From NCBI GenBank assembly GCA_964538505.1, contig CAZIDY010000012.1:1-64000 (forward strand): a stretch of 64,000 nucleotides of DNA, in the 5' to 3' direction. Both the position numbers and the translations under genes were made by a program. The notes below the pieces were generated by a model, which was not told the DNA's origin, ran no database searches, and saw only the letters and a list, made by a program, of their open reading frames with translations. This DNA is from Zeimonas sp964538505. GTDB taxonomy: Bacteria; Pseudomonadota; Gammaproteobacteria; Burkholderiales; Burkholderiaceae_E. The stretch's first letter is position 1, and each line of letters opens with the position of its first letter. Below are positions 7,921-14,878 of the stretch, piece by piece.

Positions 7921-8934
7921 ATGGGACTGCTCGTGAACGGCAAATGGGTCGACCAGTGGTACGACACGGCGTCGACCGGCGGGAACTTCGTGCGCACGCA
8001 GGCGCAGTTCCGAAACTGGATCACCCCGGATGGGAGCGCGGGTCCGAGTGGGGAAGCCGGCTTTGCAGCCGAGCCCGGGCGCTATCGGCTGTACGTCTCG
8101 CTCGCCTGCCCGTGGGCGCACCGCACGCTGATCCTGCGGGCGCTGAAGGGACTGCAGCAGATGATCGCCGTATCGGTCGTCCACCCGTACATGGGCGAGA
8201 ACGGCTGGACCTTCGAGCCGGCGCCCGGCGTCGTCGCCGACCCCGGCGGAGCGCAGTTCCTGTACCAGGTCTACCTGCGCGCACAAGGCGACTACAGCGG
8301 CCGGGTGACGGTTCCGGTTCTCTGGGACGACGAGCGCGGCACGATCGTCAGCAATGAGTCCTCCGAGATCGTTCGCATGCTGAACTCGGCCTTCGATGGC
8401 GCAGGTGCAAGGCAGGGAGACTATGCGCCCGACGCTCTGCTTGCCGACATCGATGCCTGGAACGCACGCATCTACGACTGCGTGAACAACGGCGTCTACA
8501 AGGCCGGCTTCGCGACCGACCAGCAGGTGTACGAGCGCGAGGTGAGAACGCTCTTCTCCACGCTCGACGAGCTCGAGACCACAGTGTCGACACGACGCTA
8601 CCTGCTCGGCGATCGTGTCACCGAATCCGACTGGCGGCTCTTCACGACGCTGATCCGCTTCGACGCGGTCTATCACGGCCACTTCAAGTGCAACCTGCGG
8701 CGCGTGATCGATTATCCGAATCTGTGGGGCTACGTGCGCGAGCTCTACCAGTGGCCCGACGTAGCCGCCACGGTGAACTTCGCGCACATCCAGCAGCACT
8801 ACTACCGCAGCCACCCGACGATCAATCCGAACGGGATCGTGCCGCTCGGGCCGATCCTCGATCTCGACGCCCCGCACGGGCGCGACAGACTCGGCGGTCC
8901 GGACCGCCGAACGCACACGCAACCCTTTTCTTGA
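7921..8934 (+). CDS. Glutathionyl-hydroquinone reductase-like glutathione S-transferase
   Basis: A 337-residue cytosolic enzyme of the Xi-class GST group (E. coli YqjG, yeast Ecm4). The catalytic motif is CPWAH with Cys63 in SLACPWAHRT, the same position as in YqjG. A long N-terminal segment precedes the thioredoxin fold, and an all-helical C-terminal domain contains GDRVTESDWRLFTTLIRFD. The family reduces glutathionyl-hydroquinones back to hydroquinones and so protects against quinone adducts. The length fits. GAAGGAGAAGG lies just upstream of the ATG. The TetR promoter begins within the last codons of this gene, so the two are adjacent but separately transcribed. Confidence 0.92.
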   Translation: MGLLVNGKWVDQWYDTASTGGNFVRTQAQFRNWITPDGSAGPSGEAGFAAEPGRYRLYVSLACPWAHRTLILRALKGLQQMIAVSVVHPYMGENGWTFEPAPGVVADPGGAQFLYQVYLRAQGDYSGRVTVPVLWDDERGTIVSNESSEIVRMLNSAFDGAGARQGDYAPDALLADIDAWNARIYDCVNNGVYKAGFATDQQVYEREVRTLFSTLDELETTVSTRRYLLGDRVTESDWRLFTTLIRFDAVYHGHFKCNLRRVIDYPNLWGYVRELYQWPDVAATVNFAHIQQHYYRSHPTINPNGIVPLGPILDLDAPHGRDRLGGPDRRTHTQPFS

Positions 8935-8960
8935 CATCCCCGTTCGCACGGCAGTACGTT
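8931..8960 (+). promoter_or_regulatory. Sigma70-type promoter of the TetR gene
   Basis: A consensus -35 TTGACA (8931-8936) and a -10-like TACGTT (8955-8960) stand 18 bp apart, just after the GST stop codon. The -10 overlaps the first half-site of the palindrome at 8958-8990, as expected for repression by the regulator encoded immediately downstream. Confidence 0.65.
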
Positions 8961-8990
8961 TATCCAAACGGTTAAACCAATTGGATAAAC
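8958..8990. promoter_or_regulatory. Probable TetR operator with three half-sites
   Basis: GTTTATCCAA (8958-8967) and TTGGATAAAC (8981-8990) are perfect inverted copies. A third, near-identical half, GTTAAACCAA (8971-8980), abuts the second and forms a central CCAATTGG palindrome. The site lies between the -10 and the start codon at 8995, the usual place for an autorepressor site. Confidence 0.7.
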
Positions 8991-8994
8991 ACCG

Positions 8995-9645
8995 GTGAAC
9001 GCGAGAGCAGCAGACTCCCTGCAACTGCCCATCACGATCGGTGCGGACACGCCCACCCGCATCCTCGACGCCGCCTTCCGCTGCCTTGCGTCGAAGGGCT
9101 ACGCCGCCCTGAGCGTGCGCGAGATCGCGAAAGACGCCGGCGTCAATCACGCGCTGATCAGCTACTACTTCGGTACGAAAGATCGGCTCGTTATCGCAGT
9201 GCTCGACGAGGCAAACCGACGACTGCTGCAGCGCCAGCGCGAGATGTACGCGGCGCCCGGACGTTTCGCCGACAAGTGGGCGCAGGCGCGAAGCTTCTAC
9301 GAGAGCGACGTCGCTTCAGGCTTCGTGCGCGTGCAGGCCGAGCTGTACGCGGCGAGCCTGTCGAACGACGAACTCCGGCAGCAGTTCGTTCCGCGCGTGC
9401 AGGCCTGGAAGCACGTCGTGCTCGAAGCGGTGCGCGATGCGCTTCGAACCTATCGTCCACAGCTTCCCGAAGCCTTCGATGCCGAGGCAATCGCGACGCT
9501 GATCTCCGAGTTCTGGCTCGGGATGGAGTTCGCGCGCCTGATCGGCAACGACGAAGAGCAGGCGCGCCACGAAAAGGCGCTCGACGCCGTCGAGTCGATG
9601 CTGATCGCACTGGAGTCCGGAACGAAGACACCCGCGCCGGGCTGA
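8995..9645 (+). CDS. TetR/AcrR family transcriptional regulator
   Basis: A 216-residue repressor. The helix-turn-helix lies at about residues 35-65: ALSVREIAKDAGVNHALISY followed by YFGTKDRLV, which is the canonical TetR DNA-binding stretch. The C-terminal two thirds is a helical ligand domain of typical size. The start is GTG at 8995, 5 bases after the operator palindrome; the leader is therefore very short. The strong promoter and overlapping inverted repeat argue for autoregulation. It is followed 50 bp later by the hydrolase-glycosyltransferase fusion, which it may also control. Its ligand is unknown. Confidence 0.9.
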   Translation: MNARAADSLQLPITIGADTPTRILDAAFRCLASKGYAALSVREIAKDAGVNHALISYYFGTKDRLVIAVLDEANRRLLQRQREMYAAPGRFADKWAQARSFYESDVASGFVRVQAELYAASLSNDELRQQFVPRVQAWKHVVLEAVRDALRTYRPQLPEAFDAEAIATLISEFWLGMEFARLIGNDEEQARHEKALDAVESMLIALESGTKTPAPG

Positions 9646-9695
9646 GCAGCGACGCGAGCCGGCCGCAGCCGGCAACGGAAGCGAAGGAGACAAGC

Positions 9696-11855
9696 ATGAC
9701 CACCGACAAGCTTCCCGAACGGTTCCGCACCATCGTCGGCGCGTTGCCTTCACCCGGCAGGCTCGCCGACGACGCGCAGCGTCCGTACGAAACGATCGAG
9801 CCGGCCCGCGAAGACTTCGTCGACTGCGACGGCGTGCGGATCTGGTACGCCGTCTGGGGCGAGCAGGGTCCGTGGCTCGCCTTCGCGTCGCCATTCCAGA
9901 TCGTGCACTCGGAGCTGCTGAAGGGCGTGGTGCCCTACCTGTCGCAGCACTTCCGGGTGATCACGACCGACGGTCGAGGCAACGGTCGTTCCGACCGCCC
10001 GCACGGACCCGAGCACTACAGCTTCGATCGCTACTGCGCCGATTTCCTTGCCGTGCTCGACGCAGCCGGCGCAGAGCGCGTCGCGCTCGTCGGCATCTCG
10101 GCCGCCGCGATGACGGTGCTTCGCATCGCCGGCGAATCGCCCGAGCGGATCACGCACGTCATCGTCGCCGGCGGCTTCGCGCAGTCGACGATGCGCGAGC
10201 CGGCGGCCGTCGAGCGCGCGCAGTTCGAGCACCGGCGCATGCGCGACGACTGGCCCGGCTACGTCGACGCGTTCATGGCGCGCATCTTCAGCGAGCCACA
10301 TTCGACGAAGCCGCACGAGGACGGCGTTCGATACGGCTGGGCGAGCACCGGCGAGGTGATGCGCTGGTGCGCCGCCGGCTGGATCGGCCAGGACGTGCGC
10401 GAGCAGGCTCGTCGCATCACGTGCCCGACGCTCGTCCTGCACGGCGACGACGACCGGCGCATCCCGCATCCCTTCGGCGAGGAGATCCATGCGATCGTGC
10501 CGCACGCACAGCTGTTGACGATCGGCGGCGGCGGCCACGTGCCTGCCGTGCGCGACCCGGTGCTGTTCGCGCGCACGGTGCGCGATTTCGTGGGCGTCGC
10601 GACTCCGCGTCGCAACTGGGTGCGGGCGATGTCGCGTCCGCGCCGGGCGCTGTTCGTCTCGAGCCCGATCGGCCTCGGGCACGCGCATCGCGACCTCGCG
10701 ATCGCGCGCGAGCTGCGCAGGCTGCAGCCCGATCTCGCGATCGACTGGTTCACCGTCGACCCTGCCGCGCGCTACCTCGTGCAGGAAGGCGAACGCGTGC
10801 ACCCGATCTGCAGCCGGCTCGCCAACGAGAGCCGACACTTCGAGCGCGTCGCCGGCGAGCACGACCTGTCGGCGTTCTTCGCGCTGCGCTCGATGGACGA
10901 GATCATGGCGCGCAACGTGCTCGTGTTCCTCGACCTGATGGAAGCCGAGCACTACGACGTCGTCGTTGGCGACGAAGCCTGGGACATCGACTACTACTAC
11001 CATGAGAACCCGGAGCGCAAGCGCCAGCCCTTCGTGTTCCTCACCGACTTCGTCGGCTGCCTGCCGATGCACGACGACGAGCGTGAAGCGTTCCTCTGCG
11101 CCGATCGCAACGCCGACGACATCGAGCACATCGCCCGCTATCCGTACCTGCGCGACGAGGCGCTCTTCGTCGGCAATCGCGACGACGTTCCCGACTGCAG
11201 CTTCGGCGCAGGCCTGCCGGTAATCCGCGACTGGACCGACCACAACTTCCGCTACTGCGGCTACTGCCTGCCCTTCGATCCCGACGAATTCGCCGACATC
11301 GAGCGGCTGCGCGCACGGCACGGCTACGGCAGCCGCGAGCGCATCGTCATTGCATCGGTCGGCGGCACGGCCGTCGGCGCGGCACTGCTGCAGCGGATCG
11401 CCGAGGCCTTTCCGCGGATGAAGCACGAGCTGCCCGAGTTGCGGATGATCCTCGTCGCCGGTCCACGACTGAAACTCGACGTGCCCGAGCTCGACGGACT
11501 CGAAGTGCGCCCCTACGTCCACAAGCTGTTCGAGCACCTCGCATGCTGCGATCTCGCGCTCGTGCAGGGCGGACTGTCGACGTGCATGGAGCTGGTCGCG
11601 ACGAACCGGCCCTTCCTGAGCTTTCCGCTGCGCAACCACTTCGAACAATGCATTCACGTGCGGCACCGGCTCGAGAACTACGAAGCCGATCGATCGGTCG
11701 ACTATGCGCAGACGAACGCTGCCCAACTCGCCGATCGCGCGCTGACGGCGATGCACGCGCCGGTGCAGTACCGGCCGGTCGAGCGCGACGGCGCGATGCG
11801 CGCCGCACGGCGCATCGCCGAGGTGCTCGAGAACCGCGGGAGCCGGCTGCGATGA
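9696..11855 (+). CDS. Fusion of an alpha/beta hydrolase and a GT-B glycosyltransferase
   Basis: A 719-residue two-domain protein. Residues 35-300 are an alpha/beta hydrolase with GISAA (nucleophile Ser135), HGDDDRR (acid about 251) and GGGGHVP (base His281). Residues about 315-715 resemble MurG/UGT-type GT-B transferases: SSPIGLGHAHRDLAIARELR at the N-terminal lobe and VQGGLSTCMELVATNRPFLS, then NHFEQCIHVRHRLE, at the sugar-nucleotide end. The ATG at 9696 follows GAAGGAGA; an in-frame extension upstream overlaps the TetR gene and is not real. There is no signal peptide. The pairing suggests removal and addition of groups on one substrate, for example a glycolipid or macrolide-like compound; this is inference. 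It follows the TetR gene. Confidence 0.8.
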   Translation: MTTDKLPERFRTIVGALPSPGRLADDAQRPYETIEPAREDFVDCDGVRIWYAVWGEQGPWLAFASPFQIVHSELLKGVVPYLSQHFRVITTDGRGNGRSDRPHGPEHYSFDRYCADFLAVLDAAGAERVALVGISAAAMTVLRIAGESPERITHVIVAGGFAQSTMREPAAVERAQFEHRRMRDDWPGYVDAFMARIFSEPHSTKPHEDGVRYGWASTGEVMRWCAAGWIGQDVREQARRITCPTLVLHGDDDRRIPHPFGEEIHAIVPHAQLLTIGGGGHVPAVRDPVLFARTVRDFVGVATPRRNWVRAMSRPRRALFVSSPIGLGHAHRDLAIARELRRLQPDLAIDWFTVDPAARYLVQEGERVHPICSRLANESRHFERVAGEHDLSAFFALRSMDEIMARNVLVFLDLMEAEHYDVVVGDEAWDIDYYYHENPERKRQPFVFLTDFVGCLPMHDDEREAFLCADRNADDIEHIARYPYLRDEALFVGNRDDVPDCSFGAGLPVIRDWTDHNFRYCGYCLPFDPDEFADIERLRARHGYGSRERIVIASVGGTAVGAALLQRIAEAFPRMKHELPELRMILVAGPRLKLDVPELDGLEVRPYVHKLFEHLACCDLALVQGGLSTCMELVATNRPFLSFPLRNHFEQCIHVRHRLENYEADRSVDYAQTNAAQLADRALTAMHAPVQYRPVERDGAMRAARRIAEVLENRGSRLR

Positions 11856-11867
11856 TGAGAAAAACGT

Positions 11868-11883
11868 ATACCCCCAGGGGTTT
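11868..11883. promoter_or_regulatory. CsoR/CstR-like palindrome upstream of the DUF4395 gene
   Basis: ATACCCC-CA-GGGGTTT differs by one base from a perfect ATACCCC-NN-GGGGTAT palindrome. G-tract / C-tract palindromes of this sort are the known operators of CsoR/CstR/RcnR-family (DUF156) repressors that sense copper, persulfide or aldehydes. It lies 72 bp before the DUF4395 start codon and 12 bp after the preceding stop. No CsoR-family gene is in the window. Confidence 0.45.
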
Positions 11884-11955
11884 GATGTGAATCAGGGAAA
11901 TACACGTCGAAGCGGCTCATCATGCGACCTTCGTTTCAGGGGAAAGGAGGTCCGG

Positions 11956-12378
11956 ATGCTCCGTTTCGACGTCCCGCCGGTATGGTCGAACGCCACTCGC
12001 TTCGATGCCGTGGTCACCTTCATCGTCAGCGCTGCGGCGATCGCCTTCGGGCTGCCCTGGCTGATGGCGATCCTCGCCGTGCAGGGGCTGCTGCGCGGCT
12101 TCTTCCGGCATCGCCTGTGCCCGTTGCACCGGGCGGTTTCCGCGCTGCTCGAGTCGCGCGGCTGGGGCGGCAAGCAGGAGAACGCCGGCGCAAAGATGTT
12201 CGCCGCGAAGCTGCTGTTCCTGGCCAGCTCGGTGAGCGTTGCGCTGTGGCTCGCCGGCAGCACGTTGTGGACGATTCCGGCCGCGGCGCTCGTCGTGTTC
12301 TCGTTCGGCGAATGGGCGTTCTCGTTCTGCGCCGGGTGCTGGGCCTACACCCTCTGGTATCGGTTGCGCGGCCAGTAA
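11956..12378 (+). CDS. DUF4395 family membrane protein
   Basis: A 140-residue inner-membrane protein with about four hydrophobic segments (around residues 15-45, 80-100 and 105-135). Two Cys-containing spots, LCPLHR at about 54-59 and CAGCW near the end, are characteristic. The arrangement matches the DUF4395 family as I know it. Its function is not established; such genes often sit near sulfur-transfer or thiol genes. The start is the ATG at 11956 directly behind GGAAAGGAGG, an excellent Shine-Dalgarno, so the upstream in-frame ATG at 11887 is rejected. The palindrome at 11868 suggests control by a thiol- or metal-responsive repressor. Confidence 0.8.
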   Translation: MLRFDVPPVWSNATRFDAVVTFIVSAAAIAFGLPWLMAILAVQGLLRGFFRHRLCPLHRAVSALLESRGWGGKQENAGAKMFAAKLLFLASSVSVALWLAGSTLWTIPAAALVVFSFGEWAFSFCAGCWAYTLWYRLRGQ

Positions 12379-12409
12379 TTGCGACGCCGGGGCCCGTGAA
12401 CGGCCGCGA

Positions 12410-12937
12410 CTAGAAGTCCACGCGCGGCCCGCTCCAGCGCTCGTCGCGCAGCGTCGCACGCGCAATCGCGCGCCGCGCGTCGATCCAGCCCTCGCAGGCA
12501 TTGCGCCCGCTTCGTCCGCGCCACCGGTTCAGCAGCCCTTTCGCCTTCGCGTAGAAGCGGAAGAATCGCAACACCGCACGACGCTGCGCGGCAGTGGGTG
12601 CAACGGCACTGCAGACGAGCTTGTCGTCCTGCATTCCCCGGTCGGTCATCGTCACCGCGCCCCAGGCGCGCACGCGCAGGCGAGTCCCTGCGCGCAGCCT
12701 CGGGCCGAGCACGAGCGCATCGAGCAGGTCACCTTCGAGACCGATGTAGCGCGGCACCGCGCCGTAGTTGAACGGACACGGCAACGGCGAGACGAAATCG
12801 ACGTGCCCGGACGATCCGCGCTTCAGGAAACCGAAACGCGGAACCTCGATCAGGACTTCGAGCTCGGGCGCCTGATCGCTCTCGTGCGTATCGTGCCTGT
12901 CGTGCGCATCGACTGCATTCGCTGCGTCACCCGGCAT
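12410..12937 (-). CDS. Divergent family I inorganic pyrophosphatase
   Basis: A 175-residue soluble protein. EVLIEVPRFGFLKRG and CPFNYGAVPRYIGLEGDLLD match the E-x7-K and YG-x(n)-D-x-D-x-x-D core of soluble inorganic diphosphatase. The signature that normally reads D-G-D-P-L-D is here E-G-D-L-L-D, so the first metal-binding Asp is replaced by Glu. The C-terminus has an unusual basic RWRGRSGRNACEGW segment. It may still hydrolyse PPi or may have drifted in substrate. It is the third gene of a tight minus-strand set: TetR (13105), a 55-residue membrane protein (12941) and this gene, with 3 bp between the last two. Confidence 0.75.
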   Translation of the reverse strand: MPGDAANAVDAHDRHDTHESDQAPELEVLIEVPRFGFLKRGSSGHVDFVSPLPCPFNYGAVPRYIGLEGDLLDALVLGPRLRAGTRLRVRAWGAVTMTDRGMQDDKLVCSAVAPTAAQRRAVLRFFRFYAKAKGLLNRWRGRSGRNACEGWIDARRAIARATLRDERWSGPRVDF

Positions 12938-12940
12938 CGA

Positions 12941-13108
12941 TCACAGCGATCCGATGACCGAATACGCGACGACACCGAGCGCAACGACAACGCCGATGCC
13001 GATCAGCACCGGACCGATCGGCCGCGCCCGCGCTGCGTAGCCGATCGTCATGATCAGCACACCCGCGAAGCCGAGAACGGTGCCGATCTCCGGGACGCCG
13101 GCACTCAC
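12941..13108 (-). CDS. 55-residue two-helix membrane protein
   Basis: The GTG start at 13106-13108 overlaps the TGA of the upstream TetR gene as GTGA, a sign of translational coupling. The product begins VSAGVPEIGTVLGFAGVLIM and has two hydrophobic helices (about residues 9-24 and 31-52) separated by a short basic turn, YAARARP. It ends AYSVIGSL. Size and topology suggest a small integral inner-membrane protein. It sits between a regulator and a pyrophosphatase and is almost surely co-transcribed with them. No family is recognised. Confidence 0.65.
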   Translation of the reverse strand: MSAGVPEIGTVLGFAGVLIMTIGYAARARPIGPVLIGIGVVVALGVVAYSVIGSL

Positions 13109-13788
13109 GACGACCCGCGCCCATTCTGCGCCGAAAGCGCAACCACGCTCCCCGCCGGGACGACCTGCTCGACCATCTCGGCGACCAGCGAGCGCTTCAG
13201 AGATTCCACGTCCGCGTTGGCGAGCGACGCCATGCCGATCACTCCGGTGAGAAAACCGAGCGCCTTGCAGAAGAGCGCTTCGGCAACGCGCGGCGGTGCC
13301 TGCGCACTGCCGGCTTCGGCCGCGCACGCAGCGGCGAGCTCGCCGAGCATGGCGAGGAAACGCCAGGGATCCGGGCACGGCACCTCGCCGTTCGACGCAT
13401 CAAGCCAGTCGCGCCCCGAGTCGCGGATCGCGAACACGACCCAGTAATGCCGACGGTTGTCGAGCCAGTACTGCAGCCATGCATCGAGATACGCCGCCAG
13501 GCGATCACGGGCGATGGGCATCGTCTCCTGCGCCGACAGCGCGTGACCATGCGCGCGCAGGAGCAGGTCCGCCCAGATGTGGCGCACCAGGTGTGCCTTC
13601 GTGGGGAAATAGCGGTACAGCGACATCGGCGGCACGCCGACTTCGCTGGCGAGCTTGCGCATCGATAGCGCCTCGTAGCCGCCGTCCTCGAACATCCGCA
13701 ACGAGGCTCGCACCGCCTGCTCGTGGAGCTCACGCTGTTCGGAGCGCGTGCGACGCGTGCGCTGCGAGCGTGGGACCGATCCGTCCAT
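13105..13788 (-). CDS. TetR/AcrR family transcriptional regulator
   Basis: A 227-residue regulator. The helix-turn-helix is YEALSMRKLASEVGVPPMSL followed by YRYFPTKAHLVRHIW, at about residues 38-72, a textbook TetR domain. The C-terminal ligand domain includes an Ala-rich stretch. The start is ATG at 13788 behind GGGGGAAT, and the product opens MDGSVPRSQRTRRTRSEQ; an in-frame ATG 37 codons upstream is poorer. The stop overlaps the next gene as GTGA. The gene diverges from gloB across 206 bp, so it may regulate its own operon or that region. No operator palindrome was clear to me. Confidence 0.88.
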   Translation of the reverse strand: MDGSVPRSQRTRRTRSEQRELHEQAVRASLRMFEDGGYEALSMRKLASEVGVPPMSLYRYFPTKAHLVRHIWADLLLRAHGHALSAQETMPIARDRLAAYLDAWLQYWLDNRRHYWVVFAIRDSGRDWLDASNGEVPCPDPWRFLAMLGELAAACAAEAGSAQAPPRVAEALFCKALGFLTGVIGMASLANADVESLKRSLVAEMVEQVVPAGSVVALSAQNGRGSS

Positions 13789-13994
13789 CGCGATTCCCCC
13801 GTTCGGCTCTGGTACTGCGATTCTGACACCGTACGCGCACGCATGCATGACGCAGCGCAACGTCCCACGCGTCGATGTACGGTGATTCCCGCTTTGCAAT
13901 GCCCGAAGGCCAGGGTGACTCGTTCATGGCAGACTCGATGCACACCCCGACCGACGCACGGTCGTTCCACTGAACGAACGAGGAGCAACGCGCG

Positions 13995-14786
13995 ATGATC
14001 GTCGAGCGCATCTGGACGGCAAACGCCTACCGCAACTTCAACTACCTGGTCGCCTGCCCCGAGACGGGCGAGGCGCTGGCAATCGATCCGCTCGACCACG
14101 CGAAGTGCCTCGCCGCCGCAAAGGATCGCGGCTGGCAGATCACGCAGATCCTGAACACGCACGAGCACTTCGACCACACCGGCGGCAACGCCGCAGTGGT
14201 TGCCGCCACCGGCGCAAAGATCATCGCGCATCACAAGGCCGGCAGTCGCATCGAAGGCGTCGACCGCGGCGTGAAGGCCGGCGACGTGATCCGCGTCGGC
14301 AAGACGGTGGAGCTCGAATGCATGGACACGCCGGGCCACACGATGTGCCACATCTGCCTGAAGTCGCACACCGACGAGCCGGCGCTCTTCTCGGGCGACA
14401 CGTTGTTCAACGCCGGCGCGGGCAACTGCCACAACGGCGGCGACCCGGTCGAGCTGTACACGACCTTCGTCGAGCAACTCGCAAAGCTGCCGGAGAACAC
14501 CCGGATCTACCCGGGACACGACTACATCGAGAACAACCTGAAGTTCACGCTGGCAAACGAACCCGACAACGAGGACGCGCAGACGCTGCTGCCGAAGGTC
14601 GCCGGACACGATCCGGCGCAATCGGTCGTGACCACGCTGGCGCAGGAAAAACGCATCAACACTTTCCTGCGGTTGACCAGCCCGAGCGTCATTGCGCAGC
14701 TGCGCGAACGTTTCCCGGATCTGCCCGAGCAGCCCGACCCGAAGACCGTGTTCGTGAAGCTGCGCGAGCTGCGCAACACCTGGTGA
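13995..14786 (+). CDS. gloB: Hydroxyacylglutathione hydrolase (glyoxalase II)
   Basis: The enzyme cleaves S-lactoylglutathione to lactate and glutathione, the second step of methylglyoxal detoxification. The metallo-beta-lactamase motif THEHFDHTGG gives His56, His58, Asp60 and His61; TPGHT carries the next metal His and SGDTLF the bridging Asp; IYPGHDY completes the site. The C-terminal HAGH domain holds the glutathione contacts (Lys/Arg-rich KRINTFLR). The 263-residue length is typical. GAGGAG precedes the ATG by about 10 bases. The gene ends 38 bp before the palindromic repeat at 14824. Confidence 0.95.
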   Translation: MIVERIWTANAYRNFNYLVACPETGEALAIDPLDHAKCLAAAKDRGWQITQILNTHEHFDHTGGNAAVVAATGAKIIAHHKAGSRIEGVDRGVKAGDVIRVGKTVELECMDTPGHTMCHICLKSHTDEPALFSGDTLFNAGAGNCHNGGDPVELYTTFVEQLAKLPENTRIYPGHDYIENNLKFTLANEPDNEDAQTLLPKVAGHDPAQSVVTTLAQEKRINTFLRLTSPSVIAQLRERFPDLPEQPDPKTVFVKLRELRNTW

Positions 14787-14807
14787 CGCCTGCGCGCCGG
14801 GCAGCGT

Positions 14808-14878
14808 AAATCGGGGTCAGCGGAATTGGGGTCAGACCACGGTTTCGCTTCGCGAAACCGTGGTCTGACCCCAATTTA
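14808..14878. repeat. Palindromic repeat, copy A (GGGGTCAGACCACGG family)
   Basis: Two 25-base arms (14824-14848 and 14852-14876) are perfect complements around a 3-base loop. The core is GGGGTCAGACCACGGTTTC. A partial direct copy of the outer end (AAATCGGGGTCAG) sits just before it at 14808-14820. The element lies between the convergent gloB and ftsH genes. Its outer edge supplies the ftsH TAA stop codon (14876-14878). It may work as a bidirectional terminator. The same core occurs at 20604-20682 and 42825-42883. Confidence 0.9.

Noticed and set aside
9276..9695. N-terminal extension of the hydrolase-glycosyltransferase protein
   Set aside because: The in-frame extension overlaps the TetR gene, is Arg-rich, and a strong ribosome site directly precedes the ATG at 9696.
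9750..11756. A 668-codon minus-strand frame opposite the hydrolase-glycosyltransferase fusion
   Set aside because: The plus-strand frame has two complete catalytic domains. The minus frame has only Val/Ala/Arg/His-rich shadow sequence.
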